Virus record (IMG/VR): IMGVR_UViG_3300004806_000103 | Location: 1-22,049 of that record | Length of the DNA: 22,049 nucleotides | Direction: 5' to 3' (one strand) | Source of the DNA: a virus | In this document: positions 7,756 through 15,526 of the stretch, piece by piece | Position numbering within the stretch: position 1 is the first letter of the stretch | Layout: each line of letters starts with the position of its first letter | Translations under genes and position numbers: made by a program | The notes under the pieces: generated by a model | The model's database searches: none | What the model saw: the letters and a program-made list of their open reading frames with translations, nothing else | What the model was told of the DNA's origin: nothing

Positions 7756-9246
7756 ATGCCTGATTACAGTTTTTTAGCTCAGGGCGGCGGATTCAAGCCT
7801 AGCGAATTGCTTAACATGGTGTCCTCGGTTAAGCACATCCAGGCCCAAGATATTGAAAATGAACGCCAACAAAAATTGCTGGACGAGCAAAATCATATTC
7901 GCGATATGGCTAAAAACGGTTTTTCAGAATATTTGAACGAAAATCAGCAATATGACTGGCCAAAATTAAGCGCTGATGTTTTAAAAGGCGCGCCGACTAT
8001 AGGCGCTGAACACATCAGCGGCCTATATAATGCCGATCAAAACAACATTGCCGCCAAGCAAGCGTTATCTGGCTTTAACCAACAACAGCGCACATTTATT
8101 GCTCAGGAAGTTTTAGCCACAGGTGGAACGCCGGAAGAGCAGTATTCAGCAATTGAAAAGCGCTTTTCCGGCAATCCAGATGCCGCGCCAATATGGAAAG
8201 CAGCCAGCAACCGGTTTTCAAGTCTATTGCAATCGCCAAGCATGACGCCAGAAGCGAAGGTTAAGGCCTGGAATGATCTCAAAAATCAGTTTGGACAGGC
8301 TATTCTCAGTGTACCGGATCAAAACGCCATCCGGCAACCGCAAGGGCCGACATTCAACAACGGACAGACTCAGGTCATGTACAACGCTAACCCAATGGCG
8401 CAAATCAACGGGCAGCCTGTGCCGCAAAATCAGCCGGTAATAGGCGTTCAAAATCAGATTACGCCTAGTGAACAGCATCAGGTTGGCGGCACTGGAATCA
8501 ACGGCTTGCCTTTTCAGTTCGAGCGCGGCCCAAATGGCGAATTTATCCAGGTTAAGCCCGTTCCCGTCCAAGGCCAGCCACAAATCGGCCCGATGTTTCC
8601 AGGCCCTGGCGAAACGCCGGAAACTGCCCATAATCTTTATGGCGCACGGGATACCGCCGCTCAAGCGGCTCAATCCGTGCCGCGTGAACATTACAACAAC
8701 GAAAGTATTTTAAATTTATTGGATGCGGTCGAAAAAAACGGCGACCTTAGCCCGACCGGTTCTAACGCCATGCTGATTAAACGGGTGGGTAATATTTTTG
8801 GTAATCCTGGCGTTTTGACTGACAAAGCGGCTTTGGTCGATACACTTAACCATTACATCAGCCAGAATACCGCGGCATTGAATGCCGAAATGGGAACACA
8901 TACCAACCTTGAAATTCAAAATAATGAAATTCAATCAGGCAATACTCAGATGGCGGCAAAAGCCCTAAAACGCGCCGTCAGTGACTTGGATGCTTTAGCT
9001 GCCGGTAAACAAGTATACGCCGAAGGCTTTAACAAAGCGGCTCAAAAAGGCCCGCAGGCGATGCGAGAATTTATCACTAAATGGCCTGAAGCTTTTAGCG
9101 TTGAAGCTATGCGTCTGTATCGATTATCAAAAACAAGTCCTAAAGATGCAGCCGCGTTCGTTGAAGAAATGGGTGGCCAAAATTCTGAGCGCATGAAGGA
9201 AATCGAGCGCAGTTACAACGCCATGAAAGCAATGTCGGGGCAATAA
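7756..9246 (+). CDS. Ejection-type internal virion protein, P22 gp20 position
   Basis: 496 residues, soluble, with a Gln/Asn-rich helical N-terminal third (coil-like QAQDIENERQQKLLDEQNH), a Pro/Gln/Gly-rich low-complexity middle (about residues 190-290) and a helical C-terminal third. No catalytic motif or membrane segment is recognisable. It lies between the gp7-like gene and the transglycosylase-bearing gene, the place of P22 gene 20 (471 residues), so an internal capsid protein injected with the DNA is inferred. It overlaps the next gene by one base (TAATG at 9244). Sequence alone would not identify it; the call depends on gene order, length and composition. Confidence 0.6.
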   Translation: MPDYSFLAQGGGFKPSELLNMVSSVKHIQAQDIENERQQKLLDEQNHIRDMAKNGFSEYLNENQQYDWPKLSADVLKGAPTIGAEHISGLYNADQNNIAAKQALSGFNQQQRTFIAQEVLATGGTPEEQYSAIEKRFSGNPDAAPIWKAASNRFSSLLQSPSMTPEAKVKAWNDLKNQFGQAILSVPDQNAIRQPQGPTFNNGQTQVMYNANPMAQINGQPVPQNQPVIGVQNQITPSEQHQVGGTGINGLPFQFERGPNGEFIQVKPVPVQGQPQIGPMFPGPGETPETAHNLYGARDTAAQAAQSVPREHYNNESILNLLDAVEKNGDLSPTGSNAMLIKRVGNIFGNPGVLTDKAALVDTLNHYISQNTAALNAEMGTHTNLEIQNNEIQSGNTQMAAKALKRAVSDLDALAAGKQVYAEGFNKAAQKGPQAMREFITKWPEAFSVEAMRLYRLSKTSPKDAAAFVEEMGGQNSERMKEIERSYNAMKAMSGQ

Positions 9247-11531
9247 TGGAAGATTTCGGCGCTATCATGGCGCGAGTCAAAGAAGCAGAACCCAAAGATA
9301 ATCGCGCATTTTCGCCCGAAAAAACTTACGGTACACATCCTAAGTTATTGGACAATTTGCGCCAAGCGGAAAGCGGCGGGAATCCTTACGCCATTAACCC
9401 GAAAACCGGCGCAATGGGGCCTTATCAATTTATGCCTGATGTGGTGATGGAGTACCGCAAAAAAGGCATGGAGTTCGACCCATTTAACGAACACGAAGCC
9501 CGTGCCGCCGCCGATTATCATTACCAAACAATGCTGGAGCGCGCGAAAGGCGATCATCCTAAGGCCGTGATGTTGTACGGCGGCTTTAAACGCACTGACC
9601 CGACTCAATACGTTAATAAGGTACTCGAAGGCGTCCCAACCGAAAAAGACCAGCCACAAAGCGGTCTTGAAGATTTTAGCGCTATCATGGATAGAGTGAA
9701 ACAGGCCAAAACGGAACAGGAAGTTGCCAAAAAACCAGAAAACGTAATTGATACCGCCGCCGGTAAAGTATTGCAATTCGGAAAGGATGCTGCCAAAGCA
9801 CAAGCCGATTATCTGCGGATGGGTGCTGGGGCGGCGGCCCATGCCTTAACAGGCGCGGCGGCCACTGTTGGCGCAGGTATTGGTGGCCTGTATAAACTCG
9901 GTGAAGGCCATGATTTGCATAGCGCGGTTGAAGCGTCTATTCCTTGGCAACATCAGGCAATGAAAAACCGGACATTCCAAGGCGAACCCGGAACGCCTGA
10001 ACGCGCCGGTTCTGATGTAGTTGATAAAATCGGTGAAGTTATCAATTACCCGGCGCATTGGGCGGATGTAAAGCTGCATGAGGCCGGCCACCCCATTGCC
10101 GGAAACTTGGTTCAAGCCGGCGCTAACCTAGCCGGCTTATTGTTGCCTGCTAAACGGCTTGGCGTTATTGAAAAAGCTGCGCCTGAAGCGGCTAATTATG
10201 GAACAGCCGGCGCGGCTTCCGCTAAATTTTCAGAGCGGGCGGCGGCAATGGGTATTGATCCAATCACACAGGCGGAAATAGCGGCAGCCGAAAAAGCGGG
10301 GCAAATAAACCCGACCGCCGCCGAACGTCATTTAGATGCTTTGTCATTGCCGGAGCCGGTCAGATTAACTGAAGGCCAGGCGACAGGCGATATTATTCAC
10401 CTCAGCAATGAACAAAACCTTCGAGCTAAACATCCAGAATATGCACGTCGATTTAATGAACAAAACCGCGCTTTGGGTGAAAATTTTGAACATTTCCATG
10501 AGCAGGCCGCGCCGGATATTTATACCACGTCAGCCTATGAAAATGGTAAGCAGTTAATTGAAGCCTATAAAACCAAGGACGAGGCATTGCGCGCTGACAT
10601 TTCCGCCAAATATAAAGCGCTTGAGGACGCGAACGGCGGTCAATTTCCCATGCCTGGCAAATTATTTGTTGAAACTGCTAACGCTGAATTGCATAAACAC
10701 ATGAAAGGCGAGTTTTTGCCTTCACCTGTCAAAAGCATTATGCAAAATGTTGTCAAAAAGAACCACATGACTTACGAGCAGTTTGAGAATTTGCGAACTA
10801 TTTTGGCAGCAGAAATTCGTAAATCCGAACGCCACGAAGATGGGAATAGGACTTATGCGTTATCAATTGTGCGCGATACATTGGAACAAATGCCTATATC
10901 GGAAGCTACGTCTGAAATTAAGGCAATTGCCGATACAGCCCGCAGCGCCGCTAAAGCACGGTTTGATTTGTTACGTGAAGACCCGGCCTATAAAGGCGCG
11001 ATTGATGAAAAAAGCTTGGCAGATGATTTTGTCAGAAAACATATCATTAATGGCAAAGTCGAACATATCGAAACAATGCGTAAAAACTTGGAACATGACC
11101 CGCTGGTAAGTCAGGCTATTGCTTCCAGCGTCATTCATCACTTAAAAGAACGCGCCGGTATCCATGAAAATGGCGGTAATTTTTCGCAAGCCGCCTATAA
11201 CAAAGCTTTGCGCCAAATTCAGCCAAAATTGAAGCATTTATTGCCGCCCGATATGATCGAACACGTTGAAAAATTAGGTAGAGTGGCGCAATACGTGAAT
11301 GAACAGCCGCGCGGGTCGTTTGTAAATAACTCAAATACTGCCGTAAACATGCTGGCCGAACATTTTCAGGGCGCAGCCGAACATATGCTGAATAAAGCAA
11401 CTGGCGGCATTGCTGGGGCACTCAAAGAACGGTCGCGGCAAAAGAAAATCAATGCTCAGGTTGAAAATTCACTCGGCCCCGGCGCTGGTGTCCGGCTTAT
11501 CGACATTTCGAGAAAGCAGGGGTTGAAATGA
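9246..11531 (+). CDS. Internal virion protein with N-terminal lytic transglycosylase (SLT) domain, P22 gp16 position
   Basis: 761 residues. Residues about 30-120 form a soluble lytic transglycosylase domain: catalytic Glu42 in RQAESGGNPYAINP, then TGAMGPYQFMP (54-64), and a YGG at the end of AVMLYGG. Such domains cleave peptidoglycan locally so that the ejection apparatus can cross the cell wall. A short motif, DF(G/S)AIM.RVK, occurs at residues 3-12 and again at 143-152, flanking the domain. Residues about 190-220 are Gly/Ala-rich and may insert in membrane; the rest is long, helical and charged (roughly 330-740). P22 gp16 (609 residues) occupies this position but lacks this enzyme domain as far as I recall, so this is closer to transglycosylase-bearing ejection proteins of other podoviruses. 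Confidence 0.8.
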   Translation: MEDFGAIMARVKEAEPKDNRAFSPEKTYGTHPKLLDNLRQAESGGNPYAINPKTGAMGPYQFMPDVVMEYRKKGMEFDPFNEHEARAAADYHYQTMLERAKGDHPKAVMLYGGFKRTDPTQYVNKVLEGVPTEKDQPQSGLEDFSAIMDRVKQAKTEQEVAKKPENVIDTAAGKVLQFGKDAAKAQADYLRMGAGAAAHALTGAAATVGAGIGGLYKLGEGHDLHSAVEASIPWQHQAMKNRTFQGEPGTPERAGSDVVDKIGEVINYPAHWADVKLHEAGHPIAGNLVQAGANLAGLLLPAKRLGVIEKAAPEAANYGTAGAASAKFSERAAAMGIDPITQAEIAAAEKAGQINPTAAERHLDALSLPEPVRLTEGQATGDIIHLSNEQNLRAKHPEYARRFNEQNRALGENFEHFHEQAAPDIYTTSAYENGKQLIEAYKTKDEALRADISAKYKALEDANGGQFPMPGKLFVETANAELHKHMKGEFLPSPVKSIMQNVVKKNHMTYEQFENLRTILAAEIRKSERHEDGNRTYALSIVRDTLEQMPISEATSEIKAIADTARSAAKARFDLLREDPAYKGAIDEKSLADDFVRKHIINGKVEHIETMRKNLEHDPLVSQAIASSVIHHLKERAGIHENGGNFSQAAYNKALRQIQPKLKHLLPPDMIEHVEKLGRVAQYVNEQPRGSFVNNSNTAVNMLAEHFQGAAEHMLNKATGGIAGALKERSRQKKINAQVENSLGPGAGVRLIDISRKQGLK

Positions 11532-11629
11532 ATCTGGATTTTCATTTTTTTTCAATACCTGGCGGCGACACCAATCCAAAAAATCGTTATTGGCGCGCTC
11601 GTCTTCATCTTCAATATACCAGGGCATAA
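11528..11629 (+). CDS. Possible 33-aa micro-ORF
   Basis: An ATG at 11528 overlaps the upstream stop codon as ATGA and opens a 33-residue frame (starting MNLDFHFFSIPGGDTNP) that ends at 11629, seven bases before the next start at 11636. It fills almost all of the only gap in this stretch, and the coupling arrangement is the same as for other genes here. No family is recognised. The opposite strand also has an open frame across this gap, so the coding call is tentative. Confidence 0.35.
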   Translation: MNLDFHFFSIPGGDTNPKNRYWRARLHLQYTRA

Positions 11630-11635
11630 AACACC

Positions 11636-12985
11636 ATGAATTTAGCCTTATCGCCAATTTTTAACGGATACCAAAGTTTTTTGCCGACCGGTGCGCCTAA
11701 TTCTGGCGGTTTAATTTATACCTATTTGGCCGGATCGACCACGCCGACCGCTACTTATTTCGATTCCGCCGGCGCTGTTGCTCAGGCTAATCCTATTCCT
11801 TTGGATTCCGGAGGCCGCCCACCAGGTGAAATTTGGATAAACCCGAGCTTAGGGTATAAATTCGTATTGACCGATACCTATTTTAACGTCATTGGCACTT
11901 ATGACAATATTGTAGCAAATTCGGCTCTTTCCGGCGGCACGATGACAAACGCGCTTAACGAAGCGCCGCCAGTCACAATTGCTAGTGCTACAACCGTTGC
12001 AATAGGAGCGGCGGCGGCTAATACCATCAATATTTCAGGATCAACTACAATCGTTGCATTTGATACGATTGCAGCGGGTGCAAAAAGAACTTTAATTTGG
12101 GGCGGCAATGCTCAGTTAACTTATAACGCCACTTCGATGCAATTGATTGGCGGTGTAAATCGAGTAAATGGCGTTGGCGATATTTCTGAATTTGAAAGCC
12201 TAGGTTCTGGAAACTGGAAGGAAATAAATTATATTCCCGCTTCTGGCTGGTCTCAGAATGGAATAGCAGCGGCAAAAAATGGATTATCAATACAGACTAC
12301 CAGCTCGACTGCGCTTACTGTTACTTGCCAACAAATTAGTTTGCAAAGTTCTAAAAATTATTTAACCTTAACCGGCGTTAATTTGTCGGCTAGCATTGGC
12401 GGCACCGTTGGGGCAAATGGCTTAGATGTAGGCTCTTGGGCTTATTCAACTTGGTATGCAATTTATTTAATATATAACCCCAATACTTTTACATCCGCGT
12501 TATTGTTTTCAGCAAGCTATTACCCTTCTGGTCCAACTTTGCCATCTGGATATACTTACTTTGCTCGCATAGGCTGGTTTAAAACTGCAAGCGGTTCGGT
12601 TATTTTTAATAACCAATTTAACCAAAAAAACAGCAAAGTCATTTTGAAACAACCGGCTTTGCTTACCTCTGGCGTAGCGGGTGACGTTAATGTCCCAACA
12701 TGGGCGGTTATTTCGCCATTAGTGCCACCTACCGCGATTTCTCAAATTGTTTTAGCCAGCAATCAAACGACTAGCGGAACCGCTATTATTATGGCTGCGC
12801 CAAGCAACAGTTATGGCGCTCAAAATTCAACCAGTTACCCGGCTCCCATTTTGCATACCGGCGGCTCTGGATATTCTCAAGCCAATATTATGGCGACGTT
12901 AATGCTTGAAAGTTCGTCAATTTTTTATGCCTCAAACACAGCATCAGGGTATTTATTTGCCGCTGGCTGGGAAGATAATTTTTAA
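11636..12985 (+). CDS. Tail fibre / tailspike-type protein
   Basis: 449 residues. Residues 1-95 carry the N-terminal fold seen in many podovirus fibres and spikes: FLPTGAPNSGGLIYTYLAGS, then TPTATYFDSAGAVAQANPIP, then LDSGGRPPGEIW. This domain attaches the appendage to the particle. Beyond it the protein is Ser/Thr/Ala/Asn-rich and beta, without a recognisable depolymerase motif, and ends in a segment (about 270-449) that could be the receptor-facing domain. It follows the ejection genes as tail appendage genes do. The start codon follows a gap with only a modest Shine-Dalgarno. Whether it has polysaccharide-cleaving activity cannot be told. Confidence 0.75.
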   Translation: MNLALSPIFNGYQSFLPTGAPNSGGLIYTYLAGSTTPTATYFDSAGAVAQANPIPLDSGGRPPGEIWINPSLGYKFVLTDTYFNVIGTYDNIVANSALSGGTMTNALNEAPPVTIASATTVAIGAAAANTINISGSTTIVAFDTIAAGAKRTLIWGGNAQLTYNATSMQLIGGVNRVNGVGDISEFESLGSGNWKEINYIPASGWSQNGIAAAKNGLSIQTTSSTALTVTCQQISLQSSKNYLTLTGVNLSASIGGTVGANGLDVGSWAYSTWYAIYLIYNPNTFTSALLFSASYYPSGPTLPSGYTYFARIGWFKTASGSVIFNNQFNQKNSKVILKQPALLTSGVAGDVNVPTWAVISPLVPPTAISQIVLASNQTTSGTAIIMAAPSNSYGAQNSTSYPAPILHTGGSGYSQANIMATLMLESSSIFYASNTASGYLFAAGWEDNF

Positions 12986-12996
12986 AGGAGCAATGT

Positions 12997-14184
12997 ATGC
13001 CAAATTTAGGCCCAAATGTCCAGACAACGCAAAATGTGGCGAATGTGCAAGGCGTATTTGATTCGTCTGGGAAAAACTTAATTTATGCCACAGACGCCAA
13101 TGGTCATCAGTATTCATTCAATTCTCTTGGCACAATTTCTTCTTTGGCGGTTTTGCAAGCGAATTATCAGGCTGCTAATTATCAAGGATACACCGCTTTC
13201 CCGCTTGACCAAGGGGCGCAATGGGTGAGTGACGGCACTCAATGGGGTCCATCGACTTTTCCATCAGCAGCGCAAAATGTGGCGCTTACACAACCAGCGA
13301 GTGGTCAATACGCTCCTGGCGGAACAATTTTTACCTTAGCGACTTCGCCGGGTAGCACTTGCGTTACCGCGCCAAACGCATCAATTTTGTATGTGCAGGG
13401 CACAGGTCAAAGCGCACCCGCTCACCAAATTGCGCAAATTTGTTGGTACAACAACCAATTGACCGGTGCTAATTACCAAGACATAGCAAATGAAGCAAAA
13501 TGGAATGCTTCCGCGACCTCTCAGCCTTCATACGTGCAAATGTATGAAGCTAACATGAATGGCAATTTAGGTTCTGTTGGTCGGTGGACTGCACTCAATG
13601 CCCATCTTGCAGCTAACGTCGGAACGATGCTGTATGTAGTTGGTGTGAATATTTCCTTGGATGCGAACTTATCCGGTTCGATAAGCAACGCAATCCGTGG
13701 CATGGACTTTAATATCCAGAACAGCGGTGCTACACATGTCACTGTGCCGGAAGTAACTGCGATCAACTTTCCAGACCTTTCCGCGCAAAATGTGACTTCT
13801 CGGCATATTATTAACGGCGCAGATGCTGGCGCTTTAATGACGACAGCCGGGCCAGAGGTTTGGAGTACAAGCTATGCCGTATCCGCTTCGCCTAGTTCTG
13901 GCTCAACCGTGACAATCCCAGCAAATACGCAAAAAGCCTTTATCTATAATAGCGCAATTGCGGCTTTGACGGTGGCGCTGCCAGCCAATCCAGTTTTAGG
14001 CCAGGAACAGGATATTATTATTGCTGCGGCCGTCACTGTGCTTACAATGACCAACCCAAATAGCTATGGTATGCTCGGTAAACCAACTGTTATTGCCTTA
14101 CCTGGCGATGGCACTTACTACTCATTGAAAATGAAGTTCGTCAACGTATCCGGCACACCTTACTGGGTAATGTTCGGTAAATAA
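12997..14184 (+). CDS. Second fibre-type virion protein, function unassigned
   Basis: 395 residues, with a good Shine-Dalgarno (AAAGGAG about 12984-12990) after the first fibre gene. It is rich in Asn, Gln, Ser, Thr and Ala and looks all-beta, with no signal peptide and no membrane segment. Residues about 290-395 (SPSSGSTVTIPANTQKAFIY onward, ending in LKMKFVNVSGTPYWVMFGK) resemble C-terminal beta domains found at the tips of phage fibres. The N-terminal 80 residues have the pattern YSFNSLGTISSL and WVSDGTQWGP, similar to fibre-associated structural proteins. A distal fibre subunit or second receptor-binding protein is inferred from position and composition; a family name cannot be given. Confidence 0.6.
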   Translation: MPNLGPNVQTTQNVANVQGVFDSSGKNLIYATDANGHQYSFNSLGTISSLAVLQANYQAANYQGYTAFPLDQGAQWVSDGTQWGPSTFPSAAQNVALTQPASGQYAPGGTIFTLATSPGSTCVTAPNASILYVQGTGQSAPAHQIAQICWYNNQLTGANYQDIANEAKWNASATSQPSYVQMYEANMNGNLGSVGRWTALNAHLAANVGTMLYVVGVNISLDANLSGSISNAIRGMDFNIQNSGATHVTVPEVTAINFPDLSAQNVTSRHIINGADAGALMTTAGPEVWSTSYAVSASPSSGSTVTIPANTQKAFIYNSAIAALTVALPANPVLGQEQDIIIAAAVTVLTMTNPNSYGMLGKPTVIALPGDGTYYSLKMKFVNVSGTPYWVMFGK

Positions 14185-14194
14185 GGAGAAACAC

Positions 14195-14725
14195 ATGCGA
14201 TTAGAAGATTTTATTGAAAAAGGTGACGGCGTATTTAATCAGCCGTTTAACATTGGTGACAGAACAGTTGCTACTGATGGACTGATGCTGTTGTCGGTGC
14301 CGAAGATCGAAGGTTATAAAGAATTCAAATTTTCTGATGAAGTTGTGCAAAAAATGGGTATTCCATTTGACCCATCATTGCCGGTCAGCTCATTGGAGAC
14401 GGTTATCGGCTTGGCCGATTTTGCGCAGTTTCAGGGATTTTCCGATCATCAATTATTTTCTGAGCTGGTGCGTTGTCATGGCCTGGATATATGGAAACGG
14501 CAAGCTGATATTATTGCCGATGCTCCTGATTTACAGGTTGGTATTATCAATATTCAATTGCTGGAAGGCGGCCACTACATTAAGGCCGTGCCAAATGAAC
14601 AAGCGCCAAGGCTGTTGATTTTTAAATCAGGCGAAGCTTATGGCTTTATTTCACCGGTTTACATTGATATTAAATGTCCGGTGATGTTTCACTACAACAT
14701 TCCAGCAACAGTAATGGGAGTATAA
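14195..14725 (+). CDS. Hypothetical 176-aa protein with an ATDG motif
   Basis: Strong Shine-Dalgarno (AAGGAG at about 14184-14189). The N-terminal part reads FNQPFNIGDRTVATDGLMLL (ATDG at 26-29), followed by a helical segment (residues about 45-110) and a beta C-terminus (LLIFKSGEAYGFISPVYIDI). The order 'strand, ATDG, strand' with a matching final strand recalls single repeats of the DNA sliding clamp fold, and similar small proteins occur in other phages, but the resemblance is short. Between fibre and lysis genes a replication role would be odd, so this remains unassigned. No membrane segment or signal peptide. Confidence 0.55.
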   Translation: MRLEDFIEKGDGVFNQPFNIGDRTVATDGLMLLSVPKIEGYKEFKFSDEVVQKMGIPFDPSLPVSSLETVIGLADFAQFQGFSDHQLFSELVRCHGLDIWKRQADIIADAPDLQVGIINIQLLEGGHYIKAVPNEQAPRLLIFKSGEAYGFISPVYIDIKCPVMFHYNIPATVMGV

Positions 14726-15220
14726 ATGCAAAACAATACTATTGACGCCCCGCCCGGCTGGACTAAAGACGCCGCCGGTAATTGGGTGCAACAATCTAAC
14801 CCAGTATCCAGCATTGTTAGCAACGTATCTAGCATGGCGGCAACAATTGCCGCCACTGCTCAAGCACGATCAACGGAAGCCTCTACCTATGCCGGAGCGG
14901 CAATTGGCTCTACCGGCATTACCGCTGGCGATGTTGAGTCCTTAATCGGTGCAGTTGGTTTGGTGCTGGCCGGCGACATTCCGGGCGCTATTCATGCTGG
15001 GGCTTTGCCGTTATTCCGCCTTGGTACTGCCGCCGCCGCTATTTTAATTCCTGAAAGGAAACCAACCGATGACCAAATTAAAACGGCTGTTGCCGCTCTT
15101 ACTCATGACCAGCTTATTAGCTTGCTCGACCAGTCAGTTGCCGTTAGTCCCGGGGCAATTGCTACAACCGATCATAGTACCGCCTGGCAGCCCGTCAAAG
15201 TGCCAAACGCCGCCGGTTAA
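14726..15220 (+). CDS. Hypothetical 164-aa protein upstream of the lysis genes
   Basis: Its ATG directly follows the preceding stop codon (TAAATG) with GGGAG about 8 bases before it. Residues 1-25 contain a PPGWTKDAAGNWVQQSNP motif of the kind seen in short phage structural proteins. Residues 30-65 are Ala/Ser/Thr-rich, and residues about 70-109 are hydrophobic but broken by Gly, Asp and Pro, so a membrane segment is possible but not clear. The last 50 residues are translated from DNA that also encodes the o-spanin-like lipoprotein in another frame. It occupies the place of an i-spanin by overlap, but lacks the expected N-terminal membrane anchor followed by a long coiled coil. Confidence 0.55.
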   Translation: MQNNTIDAPPGWTKDAAGNWVQQSNPVSSIVSNVSSMAATIAATAQARSTEASTYAGAAIGSTGITAGDVESLIGAVGLVLAGDIPGAIHAGALPLFRLGTAAAAILIPERKPTDDQIKTAVAALTHDQLISLLDQSVAVSPGAIATTDHSTAWQPVKVPNAAG

Positions 15221-15311
15221 TTATTCTGTCGAGCAATTGGCCGGAATGTCAGATGCGGATTTACAAGCGGCAGCGGTGGCAAGGGAAACTTGGTTAAGAG
15301 ATTGTCAATAA
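15069..15311 (+). CDS. o-spanin-like outer-membrane lipoprotein (Rz1 type)
   Basis: 80 residues. The first 18 residues are a lipoprotein signal peptide (basic TKLKR, hydrophobic core, lipobox LLAC with Cys19); Ser at +2 predicts outer-membrane sorting. The mature part is proline-rich at first (VPGQLLQPIIVPPGSPS), as in Rz1-type o-spanins, then a short helix ending in WLRDCQ. o-spanins connect to an inner-membrane partner and fuse the membranes in the last step of lysis of Gram-negative cells. The gene begins inside the 164-aa gene in a different frame, with its own Shine-Dalgarno (GAAAGGAA, 15053-15060), and ends just before the holin, so the lysis context is strong. No convincing i-spanin is seen. 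Confidence 0.78.
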   Translation: MTKLKRLLPLLLMTSLLACSTSQLPLVPGQLLQPIIVPPGSPSKCQTPPVNYSVEQLAGMSDADLQAAAVARETWLRDCQ

Positions 15312-15321
15312 GGTGAAAAAT

Positions 15322-15510
15322 ATGGAAGACGCCAAATTATCTTCGGTTGCATCTTACGTCATTAGCTGCGGTTTAGTATTTGGCGATCTTTTGCACTGGC
15401 TGAACGAAAATGCCGCTGCATGTGGGGTTTTTTTGGGCATGTTGACGTACATAACTAACGTGTATTTCAGGCTGAAAGAAACTAGACGTGCTCGTAAAAA
15501 ATCTTTATAA
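15322..15510 (+). CDS. Small holin, lambdoid phage P21 S (pinholin) type
   Basis: 62 residues from the ATG at 15322. The C-terminal half, GMLTYITNVYFRLKETRRARKKSL in two parts (GMLTYITNVYF, RLKETRRARKKSL), closely follows the P21 S pattern, GFLTYLTNLYF then KIREDRRKAARGE as I recall it. Two membrane segments fit: a weakly hydrophobic Ser/Gly/Ala-containing one (about residues 6-27) and a second at about 33-49, then a basic tail. Holins assemble in the cytoplasmic membrane and open it at a set time. A GTG at 15313 would extend the protein by three residues to MKNMED, like the MKSMDK of P21, where the longer form is an inhibitor; but the Shine-Dalgarno (TAAGGTG, 15309-15315) overlaps that GTG and is best placed for the ATG. 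Confidence 0.8.
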   Translation: MEDAKLSSVASYVISCGLVFGDLLHWLNENAAACGVFLGMLTYITNVYFRLKETRRARKKSL

Positions 15511-15526
15511 ATAAAAGGCATGAGTG

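Noticed and set aside
8224-8691. Minus-strand 155-codon frame opposite the second ejection gene
   Set aside because: It is low in expected protein patterns and lies wholly opposite a coupled plus-strand gene.
10783-11109. Plus-strand 108-codon frame inside the transglycosylase gene
   Set aside because: An out-of-frame shadow; its Cys/Trp/Lys-rich composition is unlike neighbouring proteins and no start signal is present.
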